From positions 68,526,265 through 68,590,264 of the forward strand of contig OY776121.1 in assembly GCA_963675135.1 (NCBI GenBank): a DNA stretch of 64,000 nt, in the 5' to 3' direction. Positions within the stretch are counted from its first letter, which is position 1. Each line of letters begins with the position of its first letter. This document shows, in pieces, positions 1-8,827 of this stretch. The position numbers and the translations under genes were made by a program. The stretch comes from Galeopsis tetrahit. Taxonomy: Eukaryota > Streptophyta > Magnoliopsida > Lamiales > Lamiaceae. Under the pieces are notes generated by a model. The model made no database searches. It was not told the DNA's origin and saw only the letters and a program-made list of their open reading frames with translations.

Positions 1-143
1 TATACAGTAGCAATACACTTAGATGTAGAGAATTGGAAACCGTTACTAACTAACTTAACAATTACTAACAATAGAGGTTCCTAGCATATTCTAGAAGCAG
101 TAGCATATTCCAAAGGATTCCAGAGTATTCCAGAGATTCATCA
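1..143. mobile_element. LTR-like fragment abutting the GH17 gene
   Basis: The GH17 reading frame on the minus strand is homologous up to position 144 and then meets an immediate stop and unrelated sequence. Read on the plus strand this sequence ends in TTCATCA at 143, a usual ...CA LTR end, and the run of short TTAGTAA/GTTAGTTAG-type words resembles plant copia LTRs. The other end lies outside the window, so the class and a target duplication cannot be checked. ATACT at 144-148 is the candidate duplication. Confidence 0.35.
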
Positions 144-340
144 ATACTGAGACGTGCCGCTGTTGTTGGGGCTCACTTCGTTTCCGACAACGATGTGTCG
201 GAACCTGACGTTAGGGTATCTGCGAATATTGTCTCGGACCCATGCCTCCGCGTTGGCGGGGCTGGCGGCGATGTACTGAAGGTCGCGGTTCAGGATGCCC
301 ACCGTCAGCTCGATGTTGGACCCACTTACGGCTTGGAGTG
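144..340 (-). CDS. GH17 exon 2, continuation beyond the insertion
   Basis: In the same frame as the 4690-4820 piece once the element and one GAGTG copy are removed. It encodes SGSNIELTVGILNRDLQ, a helix rich in Ala and Asn, and VGNEVSP with the catalytic acid/base Glu. It ends at 144 against foreign sequence. Confidence 0.82.
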
Positions 341-533
341 TATTGGACCTATATTAGTAAATACACTCTCCTTCTTATTTATTGTATAGGCCCATCTTAG
401 TTTCCTATGGGCTCTCTTATAAAGCCCATTAGGGTTAGGTTAGACCTAATTCTCTCTTGTATAAATACCTCTTGTAAATCTCTTTTGTAACTAATCAAGA
501 AAACATATTTCCAATATTGTTCATTTATCTATA
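341..533 (+). repeat. 5' LTR of copia-1
   Basis: 193 bp, starting TATTGGACC and ending TTTATCTATA. It contains a TATA-like TATAAATACC near 461-470, which would be its promoter. Preceded by target duplication GAGTG at 336-340. Confidence 0.93.
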
Positions 534-548
534 TGGTATCATCGAGTC
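534..548 (+). other. primer binding site of copia-1
   Basis: TGGTATCATCGAGTC directly follows the 5' LTR. It corresponds to the TGGTATCAGAGC-type initiator tRNA-Met site of plant copia elements with changes after the seventh base. The same variant follows the LTR of copia-3 at 59314. Confidence 0.7.
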
Positions 549-784
549 TCTTGGCTCACGCCTGATCCACACCAGTCGCCGCCGCCGCTATCCAGCCCTA
601 GCCGCCGCCGCCGCCGCTGCACACTCCAACCGCCACAAAATCCAGCCGCCGCTGCAAACCCCAGCCGCCGCTGCCGCTCCTCACTCACGCCGTCGCCTTC
701 ATCTCTAAGGTGCCGCCGCCATCCGTCGTACGACGCCCAGCTCGTTACTGCCTCTCCACTCTCTCCGCTGCTCTACTCGATACA

Positions 785-3700
785 ATGGCTGCCTCCTCTC
801 AGTTGCCGGCACCAATCACCTTTAAAGGCCTTGCAAACATGTCCTTGAAACTCACCTCCACCAACTATGGTGCTTGGTCTTTTCAGCTTCGCCTTCTTCT
901 TACTGGGCACAACCTCTTTGGCTATGTATTGGGCACACATCCATGCCCACCTCCCACACTTCCAGCTGTCGCCGGCACCACCGCCACAGTTCCCAACCCT
1001 GCACACGACCTGTGGGTGTGTCAGGACAACCTGATCTTTTCGGCCATGGTTGGATCCATGTCTCCTGAACTTATTCCCTTTGTTGCATCAACCAAAACCT
1101 CCTGTGAAGCCTGGTCGATGCTTGAGAGTATGTTTGGAAAACCTTCCAGAGGTCGCATCCTTGCCCTCAAAACTAAATTTCGCTCTCTGTCCAAAGGTGC
1201 TCGCCCGATCTCTGACTTCCTTATGGAAGTTCGCTCCGTGGTCGACGAGCTTGCCCTCCTCGGCGTTCCCTCTGATGCCCCGGCGTACTCGGCTCATTCA
1301 GCCTCCTCGGCACAGCCTGCCGAGCACTGGATTCTTGACTCAGGTGCTTCGCATCACATCACCAACGACCTCGCCAACCTATCTCTTCACTCACCATTTG
1401 ATGGGCCTGACAATGTTGAAATTGGTGACGGTAAAGGTTTACACATATCTCACACTGGCTCTATGCGGTTTCCTCAACTTGAGTCTCTCAATTTTTCGAA
1501 TGTCCTGGTTGTCCCACACATCTCGAAAAACTTGATCTCGGTCTCTAGCCTCTGTCGTGATAATAATGTTAACATTGTCTTTGATCGATCTTCCTTTCAG
1601 GTGCGGGATGGTCACTCGGGGAGCATTCTCCTCGTTGGGAGTCGTATCAATAACTTGTATGTCTGGCCGGCACACATGCCCAACACCTCCCCGCAAGCCT
1701 TCACCACTCAACACCCCACAGCAACTACCTGGCATGCTCGCCTTGGCCACCCATCGACAAAAATCCTTGCTCACACCCTCTCCAAGCTCAGCTTATCCAG
1801 TGCACCTTCCAAACACTTCAATTGTAACTCTTGTTCTTGTATCAAAAGTCACAAATTACCCTTTTATGATTCAAGCATTGTGTCCACTAAACCACTTGAT
1901 GTTATCTTTTCTGATGTCTGGTCGTCGCCTGTCTTGTCTCCTGATAATTTCAAATATTACGTGCTATTTGTTGATCACTTCAGCAAATACATATGGGTTT
2001 ATCCTCTAAAACGAAAATCAGATGTTCTCCCCACATTTATCACATTCAAAACTCTTGTTGAAAACAACTATCAAAACTCAATCAAAACCTTCTACTCAGA
2101 CAATGGGGGAGAGTTCATTGCTCTTCGCCCCTTTCTTCAAACTCATGGCATTGCACATCTCACCACCCCACCTCACACTCCCGAACATAATGGCATGTCT
2201 GAACGTCGCCATCGCCATGTGGTCGACACAGCCCTTGCTCTTCTTCATCATGCTTCTATGCCCCTCACCTATTGGCCCTATGCTGTCTGCTCGGCAGCAT
2301 ACACTATAAATCGCCTTCCCAAAGTTAACCTTGACATGATCTCTGCCTATGAAAAACTCACTACTCGCCCCCCGAATCTGACCAAACTCCGTGTATTTGG
2401 TTGTCTCTGCTATCCTCTGCTTCGCCCTTATACCACCCACAAACTTGATCCTCGCTCTACTCCATGTGTCTTTATTGGATACTCACCCACACAGAGTGCC
2501 TACCTCTGTCTTGATCGCTCCACAAACCGAATCTACACCTCGCGGCATGTTCAATTTGTTGAACATACGTTTCCCTTTTTCACCCCCTCTCCCATTATTC
2601 AACCATCTCTCTTGCCGACCTCCACCTCCTCGCCGCACACTTCCTCTGACCTCAGCTCCTCGCCCACTCTTCTCTCACCTTTGCCACCTCACTCTACCAC
2701 GACCGTCCTCCATCACAACCAAGTGCCGACCACTACCATTCCCCAGCACTCCACACTGGTCGACCAATTGAATATAACCCCACCGATCATAACCCCACCT
2801 ACCTCCCCGCTGCTCGCCACCACATCCGACATCCCTGTGCCGACCAATGCTCCCTTACGACCTCCTGCATCTCGCATGGTAACTCGAGCTCAGAACAACG
2901 TGTTCAAGCCAAATCCGAGGTATGGGCTTACTTCTGTCATCACTTCTGACATTGAACCGAGCTGTGTATCACAGGCACTCAAGGACAAAAACTGGCGAGC
3001 AGCCATGTCGGCTGAGTTTGATGCCCTTCTCCAAAATGGCACCTGGGACTTAGTTCCTCCCAATGCATCTCAAAATGTGGTTGGCTCCAAGTGGGTGTTT
3101 CGTATTAAGCGAAAACCTGATGGCACCTTGGATAAATACAAGGCTCGTCTGGTCGCCAAAGGCTTTCATCAACGTCCAGGTGTTGACTTCACTGAAACAT
3201 TCAGTCCCGTTGTCAAGCCCGCCACTGTGCGAACAGTCCTCAGCATTGCGGTTACTAACAACTGGCCCCTTCGCCAATTCGATGTCAACAACGCTTTTCT
3301 CCATGGAAAGCTCTCTGACACTGTCTTCATGGCTCAACCTCCGGGCTTCAAAGACAAGACATTTCCCACCTATGTCTGTCAGCTTCGCAAATCCATCTAT
3401 GGACTAAAGCAAGCTCCTCGCACATGGTACTATGCTCTTCGCACGTTTCTCGAAGAAATTGGATTCATCCCTACTCACTCTGATGAATCTCTGTTCGTCT
3501 ACAACAACAATGGGGTGGTCGCCTACTTCCTTGTTTATGTTGACGACCTCATACTGACGGGCAACTCCTCGCCCATGCTCGCCCGGGTGGCTGCCGACCT
3601 CAGTACAAAATTTTCAGTCAAGGACCTTGGCCCTCTATCCTATTTCTTGGGAGTTGAAGTTCTTCGCTCTACAACGTCATGCCTGCTCTCCCAACGCAAA

Positions 3701-4489
3701 TACGTCACTGATCTGCTCGCCCGATACAACATGCTCGACTCTAAACCAGTTCAAACTCCATTATCCACCTCTGCTCGCCTTACTCTCTCGGATGGCACCT
3801 CTCCCACTGACTCCACTCAGTATCGTCAAGTGCTCGGCAGCCTTCAGTATCTCCAGCTCACCAGACCTGACATTGCCTTTGCCGTCCATAAGCTATCTCA
3901 GTTCATGCATGCACCCACCATCACGCACTGGAATGCCGTCAAACGACTGCTCCGCTACCTCAATGGTACAAGGGATGTTGGCATCAACATTACCCCATCC
4001 TCATCCTCCTCGCTCCACTGCTTCACGGATGCTGACTGGGCAGGCAACTGTGATGATCGCACTTCCACAAGTGCATATGTCGTCTTTTTGGGGGCCAATC
4101 CTATCTCATGGTCGTCCAAAAAGCAGAAGTCTGTTGCTCGCTCATCCACTGAGGCCGAATACAGAGCCATTGCCGCAGCGGCCTCTGAAGTACAATGGCT
4201 AACATCCTTACTTAAAAAACTACACTTTCCTGACTCTCCGGTGCCAGTCATCTACTGTGACAACATTGGGGCCACCTACTTATGCTCAAACCCTGTGTTT
4301 CACTCACGAATGAAACACATTGCCATTGACTTCCACTTTGTTCGTGACCTCGTCAAAACTGCTCGGCTCCGCATCTCGCATGTCTCCACTGCCGACCAGC
4401 TTGCCGATGCCCTCACCAAGCCTCTCTCCAGTGCTCGCCTTCAGCTGCTTATGACCAAGATTGGACTATCCTACGGTACTCCATCTTGA
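785..4489 (+). CDS. copia-1 Gag-Pol polyprotein (Gag shortened)
   Basis: One open frame; an earlier in-frame ATG at 710 lies in a GC-rich leader, and I prefer 785 (MAASSQLPAP) because homology to copia Gag starts just after it. Order, numbering from 710: Gag N-terminal half (about 35-190); aspartic protease WILDSGASHH with DSG at 210-212; pre-integrase HARLGHPS plus a Cys-rich zinc region; integrase with D402, D464 and E498; reverse transcriptase with YVDD at 943-946; RNase H from about 1105 (TDADW). Typical copia Gag continues into a CX2CX4HX4C knuckle before the protease. Here Gag runs straight from LALLGVPSD into the protease linker, an in-frame loss of the nucleocapsid part. The stop at 4487-4489 overlaps the polypurine tract. 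Confidence 0.9.
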   Translation: MAASSQLPAPITFKGLANMSLKLTSTNYGAWSFQLRLLLTGHNLFGYVLGTHPCPPPTLPAVAGTTATVPNPAHDLWVCQDNLIFSAMVGSMSPELIPFVASTKTSCEAWSMLESMFGKPSRGRILALKTKFRSLSKGARPISDFLMEVRSVVDELALLGVPSDAPAYSAHSASSAQPAEHWILDSGASHHITNDLANLSLHSPFDGPDNVEIGDGKGLHISHTGSMRFPQLESLNFSNVLVVPHISKNLISVSSLCRDNNVNIVFDRSSFQVRDGHSGSILLVGSRINNLYVWPAHMPNTSPQAFTTQHPTATTWHARLGHPSTKILAHTLSKLSLSSAPSKHFNCNSCSCIKSHKLPFYDSSIVSTKPLDVIFSDVWSSPVLSPDNFKYYVLFVDHFSKYIWVYPLKRKSDVLPTFITFKTLVENNYQNSIKTFYSDNGGEFIALRPFLQTHGIAHLTTPPHTPEHNGMSERRHRHVVDTALALLHHASMPLTYWPYAVCSAAYTINRLPKVNLDMISAYEKLTTRPPNLTKLRVFGCLCYPLLRPYTTHKLDPRSTPCVFIGYSPTQSAYLCLDRSTNRIYTSRHVQFVEHTFPFFTPSPIIQPSLLPTSTSSPHTSSDLSSSPTLLSPLPPHSTTTVLHHNQVPTTTIPQHSTLVDQLNITPPIITPPTSPLLATTSDIPVPTNAPLRPPASRMVTRAQNNVFKPNPRYGLTSVITSDIEPSCVSQALKDKNWRAAMSAEFDALLQNGTWDLVPPNASQNVVGSKWVFRIKRKPDGTLDKYKARLVAKGFHQRPGVDFTETFSPVVKPATVRTVLSIAVTNNWPLRQFDVNNAFLHGKLSDTVFMAQPPGFKDKTFPTYVCQLRKSIYGLKQAPRTWYYALRTFLEEIGFIPTHSDESLFVYNNNGVVAYFLVYVDDLILTGNSSPMLARVAADLSTKFSVKDLGPLSYFLGVEVLRSTTSCLLSQRKYVTDLLARYNMLDSKPVQTPLSTSARLTLSDGTSPTDSTQYRQVLGSLQYLQLTRPDIAFAVHKLSQFMHAPTITHWNAVKRLLRYLNGTRDVGINITPSSSSSLHCFTDADWAGNCDDRTSTSAYVVFLGANPISWSSKKQKSVARSSTEAEYRAIAAAASEVQWLTSLLKKLHFPDSPVPVIYCDNIGATYLCSNPVFHSRMKHIAIDFHFVRDLVKTARLRISHVSTADQLADALTKPLSSARLQLLMTKIGLSYGTPS

Positions 4490-4496
4490 GGGGGCA
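4488..4496 (+). other. polypurine tract of copia-1
   Basis: GAGGGGGCA directly before the 3' LTR, overlapping the end of the pol stop codon; plus-strand DNA priming site by position. Confidence 0.7.
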
Positions 4497-4689
4497 TATT
4501 GGACCTATATTAGTAAATACACTCTCCTTCTTATTTATTGTATATGCCCATCTTAGTTTCCTATGGGCTCTCTTATAAAGCCCATTAGGGTTAGGTTAGA
4601 CCTAATTCTCTCTTGTATAAATACCTCTTGTAAATCTCTTTTGTAACTAATCAAGAAAACATATTTCCAATATTGTTCATTTATCTATA
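4497..4689 (+). repeat. 3' LTR of copia-1
   Basis: Copy of 341-533 with a single substitution found by eye. Followed by target duplication GAGTG at 4690-4694. Confidence 0.93.
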
Positions 4690-4820
4690 GAGTGTTCCAG
4701 GGTCAGTATCGTAAATTCGCATGCGCTGGATGCCGTACTGCTTGTATAGACCCACCACTTGCGACGGTGGAGGGAGTCCGCCGCCGTTCCTTCCGTAGTT
4801 AACCCCAATCTGACCATTAA
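4690..4820 (-). CDS. GH17 exon 2, 5' piece
   Basis: The exon starts after the AG acceptor at 4822-4821 and encodes about 44 residues, including GQIGVNYGR and MRIYDTDPGTL. It stops at the copia target site GAGTG (4690-4694). There is no lesion inside this piece. Confidence 0.82.
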
Positions 4821-4901
4821 CTGCGCGCATTGTAATTATAATAAATTATTTATTAATAGTTATGAAATAAAAGAAATAATTAAAGTTACTATATAAATTA
4901 C

Positions 4902-4956
4902 CTGTGAAATGGAGAGATAGAGCAATGAGCATTCCCAGGATAAGAATTAGAGACAT
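4902..4956 (-). CDS. GH17 exon 1 (signal peptide)
   Basis: The exon is 55 bp: ATG at 4956-4954, 18 codons that are nearly all hydrophobic, and one base of a split codon before the GT donor at 4901-4900. Plant GH17 genes usually carry a short signal-peptide exon followed by one long exon, which matches. The only in-frame Met with a signal sequence behind it is this one, and it lies 70 bp from a TATA box. Confidence 0.8.
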
Positions 4957-5025
4957 ATTTCCAATTAGGAAATTAACTATGTAAATATGTGTGTTTATAA
5001 TTCTTGCTAAGCTGCGTAGCCTTCC

Positions 5026-5034
5026 TTTTTATAG
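5026..5034 (-). promoter_or_regulatory. TATA box of the GH17 gene
   Basis: CTATAAAAA on the minus strand, 70 bp upstream of the exon 1 ATG. Plant TATA boxes lie about 30 bp upstream of the start of transcription, which would leave a 5' leader of roughly 40 bases. Confidence 0.6.
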
Positions 5035-5214
5035 AGGCCAGGCTGGGGAGAGTTCTGGACGGACGGGGCTAAACTTGTAATTTCAGCTGATATTGGCTGG
5101 CTTACAATGTGGAAAAAGGAGGAACAGACAAATTCTGTATTGAAGATTGGCTCCATCTCGCATGTGAACATCACATCATCACCTTCACTTGTAGTATTAT
5201 TCTTTCATTTTCTT
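5035..5214. other. upstream region of the GH17 gene, no gene
   Basis: Non-coding sequence between the GH17 TATA box and the SINE-like element. I see no further motif that I can name with confidence. Confidence 0.5.
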
Positions 5215-5346
5215 TTCCGACCTAGCTAGTACAACTCGTAACATAGGTGAAGTTAAATACCCATCCCTTTTTTTCCCCTCCCCATGACTCGAACCCAGGA
5301 CCTAAGGCCTAGGTAGTGGTGCTCTAACCACTTGAGCTATCCCACC
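5215..5346 (-). mobile_element. tRNA-derived SINE-like element
   Basis: On the minus strand, GGTGGGATAGCTCAAGTGG carries a pol III A box and, about 45 bases on, GGGTTCGAGTC a B box. The region folds partly like a tRNA, but the acceptor stem and anticodon arm do not pair properly and the sequence continues for about 65 bp beyond the tRNA-like head. That fits a SINE or tRNA pseudogene rather than a working tRNA. No clear target duplication; the 3' limit is a guess. Confidence 0.5.
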
Positions 5347-5509
5347 TTGTCATATTTCATGTTGTTACATGTCCAATGTAACTTGAAAGTTTATAATTAA
5401 GGGCAGTCTGCTCCTTTAGCATATATAGCCTAATTGTTTAAATTTTGTCGATATATTTATATATATATTAATGTTTGTTATTGAATGACTTGAAGAGATC
5501 AGAACAAGG
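5347..5509. other. AT-rich spacer, no gene
   Basis: No coding potential or recognisable repeat. Confidence 0.5.
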
Positions 5510-5796
5510 TACAACACACATTGACTGGATATTCATAGTATAAGACTCCGAAGACTGAAGACTTTTCAGTATTTCCCCTTTGGTTTGGTTGAAATGTTGA
5601 ATAATGAATACGCTACCCTTATTATATAATCTATATATAATATAGGGTAGTGTTTGGATTGATTATTTGATTTGAGTAGACATTTTAAATGAAAAAAATT
5701 TAAAAATATATAAATTTTAAATGATACTATGATTTTAATAAAAATTTAAGATTCTCTCGATTTTAATTAAAAAAAAAAATCAAACCTACTTATTTA
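5510..5796 (+). repeat. repeat A, left copy (empty CACTA site)
   Basis: 287 bp nearly identical to 20452-20671 joined to 23317-23383. The match starts at TACAACACACATTG and ends at CTTATTTA. At GATACTATGATT (5733-5744) it has a single CTA where the right copy holds the CACTA element between two CTA copies, so it shows the pre-insertion state. The sequence is AT-rich and non-coding, with a partial palindrome around CTACCC...GGGTAG at 5613-5650. Confidence 0.85.
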
Positions 5797-6174
5797 GGGC
5801 GTGTTTTGTTTGATGGATAAGCTTGGAAAGATTGTTTTATACTACTTAGTCTAATGTTTGGTTTGCCTTATTACGGCCCGAGACTCTAGATTGGCCCGAG
5901 TCATTTTTGAAAATTAATCCTGCTATTGAAGGACTAATGATCAGGAGGTGGAGGGTAAGTTTAGTTGTCTAAATTTTCTATCCATTGAAGGCAACATGTG
6001 TAAGGTCGTTTTTGTTCTTAATAAATAAAGGAAATGACGAAGACACCCTTCAACATTTAAATAATTACAAAAATGACATTATATATAGAACCCTAATTCA
6101 TTTTATTTTTTACAAATTCTGCCTCTCAGTTCATCTTCCCCCTTGGAAAGTGTTGTTCATAGCAAAAATCATCT
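5797..6174. other. spacer between repeat A and the array
   Basis: Unique within the window. It starts GGGCGTGTTTTGTTTG, a wording common at ends of plant hAT-like MITEs, but I cannot find the matching end. No credible gene. It joins the array at TTGCCCAAG. Confidence 0.4.
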
Positions 6175-7588
6175 TTGCCCAAGCTCTACCATCTTTCCAC
6201 CACAAACATGTTCAACTATGAGATCAATAGGTCTTAACCAAGGACGTAACGTTGGCTCTTTTGACGGGGTATGATGAATATGGAGGAAGTGACTTGTCTA
6301 GTGGAGAACGAAAGTTGTTTTTCAACACATCAAACTTATGCTCATAAGGTTTATACACCTTCATTCTCACTTTTCATTCAACTTTCTCACAAGCAATCAT
6401 CTCCTCATCTTTTTGTAGAAAATTTCTTTTCTTTTTAAGCTCTTGGGGCTCATTGTCCCTCTTTTCTTTCTCAATTATTTTCTTTTCACTTCCATCTCTT
6501 TTTTTCTCTTTTCACAACTTTGCCAATTTTCTCTTCAAACCAAAGGCACTAAAGCACATGTTTTACCACTTTCTTTTTATTCTCCACTAGATTTGGATAT
6601 CAAAGGCTCAAAAGGCTAAGTTGTTAAACATTGTAGGTTGCCAAGAAAATGGGAAATCAAGCTCAAACGGGCTAACTACGGAATATTACTTTGGTTATTG
6701 GGAAAAATTTGGCTAAGTGACTTGTAGTACGAAAGATGGCCTACATCATATCTCAAAGTACCACACAAGCATGATTTCAAGCAAGAACTTGGGCAAGTTC
6801 TAGAAAAGCAAGCAATGAATTGATTCACTCACAAATGAAATAAACCGGATTAATGCTCGGTTCAAAGCTCAACTCTCACCGGTTCATTCAAGACTCAAAC
6901 ATTCATCAATCACCACCACACATAACTCATTGTGCATGTAAAACATCCATAGGCAACAAGATGACAACAACACAAACAAGATGATTCATTCCAATCATGT
7001 ACACATTCAAGGAATCAAATTCACAACAAATCACCATCAAATGTGTCTCAATGATCATTTAAGTTCAAATTACACACATACACAAGAATACACATTGGTG
7101 TCAATAGAAAATGTAAAAACGAACATACCCCCCCAACTTTTTCATTGCAAAGCAATTAAAAGTTTGGAAAAATAGTGTTGCATTGATATTGCCACCAAGT
7201 GCTAACCATACAAATCTACACACATGGGCCACTATCCCAACAATTAAAAACAAGAGTAGCTAAGCAATCAATGTCATGAACAAGAATATAAATTCCACTA
7301 CCCCCCCAAACTTAGTAATATATTGCTATGCAATTCCTAAGTTTGGAGTGGGCGTACCTCTTATGATTGCTATAGCTACACCTTCTTCGAAGCTCAAAGT
7401 TCCACTTTCGATCTCCAATCGTCCATTCGATCCAAGCTTCTCCAACTAACATCAAAACTCACAAACACATCAAACTAAACTAACAAAACATAAAAAATGA
7501 ACAAGAAATGAAAGAAAGCAAGTAAAAATGGGTTGCCTCCCATTCAGCGCTAGGTTTAACGTCATTTGCCGGACGGAAATAAAAGAAC

Positions 7589-8668
7589 TCATCGGAAAGG
7601 CCATGGATATCGATCCTCCTTCCCATTGTATTTCAACCTTTGAGCTTCAAATTCAAGGAGGCTCTTATGAATTGAAGACCAATCATCCACATTTTTCTTC
7701 CATGGTTTCAACAATGAATATTCTTCTTGCTCCTTCCACTCCACCTCTTTCCATTTCTTTCCTCTTTGTCCAAGAATATCCACTAAACACTTCTCAAGCT
7801 CTTTTTTTGAATAAAAATGATCAAGAGGTAAAATGAAATCAATAGAAGCATTAATATCAAATGAAGAATAAATTGAAGAGTTTAAAAGTTTAGGAATGCT
7901 CATTTCGCTCTTCAACTCGTCTTTTGACGCTTCTTGATTTTCATGTTCCTTGTTGCTCATATCCATTAAAGGACATTTATCTTCATCTCTTTTGACAATG
8001 AGCTTGGCATCTTCACTCTCCTCACTTGAGTTCTCCTCTTCTTGCATTTTTTTCACGGCAATGGCCAATTGTCCAAGTTGGAATTCCATCGATTTTTGAT
8101 TACTAACAAGTTGAGCAAGGATGGAGTCGGTTGCTTCGAATTTCTTCTCACTTGCCTCCAATCTTTTTTCACTTGCATCCAACTTTTTCAACAATAGTGC
8201 AAGAAGCACTTTTGTAGTATCACTTTCTTCATTGTTTGGTGGCGAATGAGCATTGCTTTCCCACTCTTGAGATTGATAAGGAGAAGGAACTTGTTGCATT
8301 TGATAATTGTCAAACCAAGGTTCCTCCATAGGTGGAGGAGGAGGTGGATGATACAACTCTTCCGGTGGTGGGGGAGGATATGGATATGGAGGATAAGGGT
8401 GTTGCGGTGGAAGGTATTGATGTGGTGGAGGTGGTGGGAAGTAGGCTTGTGGTTGAGTTGGGTAAGGATAAGGATAATATCCTTGAGAAGGGGGAGGTGG
8501 TGCTTCTTCATTCTTCCAATCTCGATAATAGGAGGGAACTTGTTGCATTTGATAATTATAATCAAAGTTCCTCCAACCATCGTAGCTCATATCTCCATGT
8601 TGTGGAGGATAAACCATACCATTTTGATCATAGCATTGATTCCATTGGTATTGGTTGTATCCATCCAT
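7589..8668 (-). CDS. proline/tyrosine-rich coiled-coil protein of the array element, copy 1
   Basis: Single ORF of the unit, on the element's sense strand, starting about 140 bp after the primer binding site. I choose MDGYNQYQWN (8668) as start; the frame is open up to an ATG at 8776, but that adds only a hydrophobic stretch. Numbering from 8668, residues 1-145 are low complexity, rich in Pro, Tyr and Gln (YPYPYP, PPPPP), with the phrase NYQMQQVPS twice. Residues about 155-230 are a charged coiled coil (KRLEASEKKFEATD...). The segment SMEFQLGQLAIAVKK resembles the tail of Athila-type Gag. A unique domain follows (ASIDFILPLDHFYSKKE), ending YPWPFR. No protease, RT or integrase. Function unknown; Gag-derived is my inference. 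Confidence 0.65.
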   Translation of the reverse strand: MDGYNQYQWNQCYDQNGMVYPPQHGDMSYDGWRNFDYNYQMQQVPSYYRDWKNEEAPPPPSQGYYPYPYPTQPQAYFPPPPPHQYLPPQHPYPPYPYPPPPPEELYHPPPPPPMEEPWFDNYQMQQVPSPYQSQEWESNAHSPPNNEESDTTKVLLALLLKKLDASEKRLEASEKKFEATDSILAQLVSNQKSMEFQLGQLAIAVKKMQEEENSSEESEDAKLIVKRDEDKCPLMDMSNKEHENQEASKDELKSEMSIPKLLNSSIYSSFDINASIDFILPLDHFYSKKELEKCLVDILGQRGKKWKEVEWKEQEEYSLLKPWKKNVDDWSSIHKSLLEFEAQRLKYNGKEDRYPWPFR

Positions 8669-8807
8669 CGAGGCGATGAAGTTCACACCTACACAAAAAC
8701 AAGTATCAAAGCCCACAAAGAGAAACGAAAAACAAAATAACGAAAAAGAAATGTTACTATCAATAACACTCAACAAACTCTAAGTTTCACAAATAACACT
8801 CGCTTAG

Positions 8808-8826
8808 ATCCCCGGCAGCGGCGCCA
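8808..8826 (-). other. gypsy-type primer binding site, unit 1
   Basis: TGGCGCCGCTGCCGGGGAT on the minus strand, one base from the LTR end. This TGGCGCCGnTGCCGGGGA form is characteristic of plant Ty3/gypsy elements of the Tat/Athila side. Identical copies at 13496-13514 and 18184-18202. Confidence 0.85.
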
Positions 8827-8827
8827 T

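Larger units (their letters stand above)
341..4689 (+). mobile_element. Ty1/copia LTR retrotransposon, copia-1 (RE1/Ale-like)
   Basis: Complete element of 4,349 bp: 193 bp LTRs at 341-533 and 4497-4689, a 5 bp target duplication GAGTG (336-340, 4690-4694), primer binding site, one gag-pol frame and a polypurine tract. The LTRs differ at one base that I can find (GTATAGG against GTATATG), so the insertion is recent. LTR ends are TATTGG...TCTATA, i.e. TA...TA rather than TG...CA. The integrase signature HNGMSERRHRH and the short LTRs fit the RE1/Ale lineage. The gag part is shortened (see the CDS), so autonomous activity is doubtful. Confidence 0.93.
144..4956 (-). pseudogene. GH17 glucan endo-1,3-beta-glucosidase, disrupted by a copia element
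   Basis: On the minus strand, exon 1 (4956-4902) encodes a hydrophobic signal peptide starting MSLILILGML. A GT-AG intron (4901-4821) follows, and exon 2 (4820-4690, resuming at 340-144) gives the start of a mature GH17 enzyme: GQIGVNYGRNGGGLP, then LYKQYGIQRMRIYD, SNIELTVGIL and VGNEVSP. These are the conserved beta strands of plant beta-1,3-glucanases, which are secreted and hydrolyse callose or fungal wall glucan. The Glu of VGNE is the family's proton donor; the nucleophile and the C-terminal two thirds are missing. The copia element at 341-4689 interrupts a Leu codon and is flanked by GAGTG repeats, and removing it restores the frame exactly. A second break at 143 ends the gene. Family assignment is strong; a functional product is excluded here. 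Confidence 0.88.
6175..8827 (-). mobile_element. array unit 1: 5'-proximal internal region, truncated
   Basis: Internal region running from the primer binding site (8826) leftwards through the ORF to 6175, where it stops inside the 3' non-coding half. It contains two long G-runs on the minus strand (near 7130 and 7303, GTTTGGGGGGG) that resemble polypurine tracts. Confidence 0.88.

Noticed and set aside
1439..1774. Minus-strand and frame-shifted ORFs inside the copia-1 polyprotein
   Set aside because: Shadows of the gag-pol frame, which has all the domain motifs.
5281..5346. Functional tRNA gene
   Set aside because: A and B boxes fit, but the acceptor and anticodon stems do not pair and no clear anticodon loop can be drawn.
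8246..8740. Long plus-strand frames (Trp/Arg-rich and Val/Glu-rich) opposite the proline-rich ORF, repeated in each unit
   Set aside because: They are antisense to codons for Pro and Tyr; composition follows from the other strand and no family matches.
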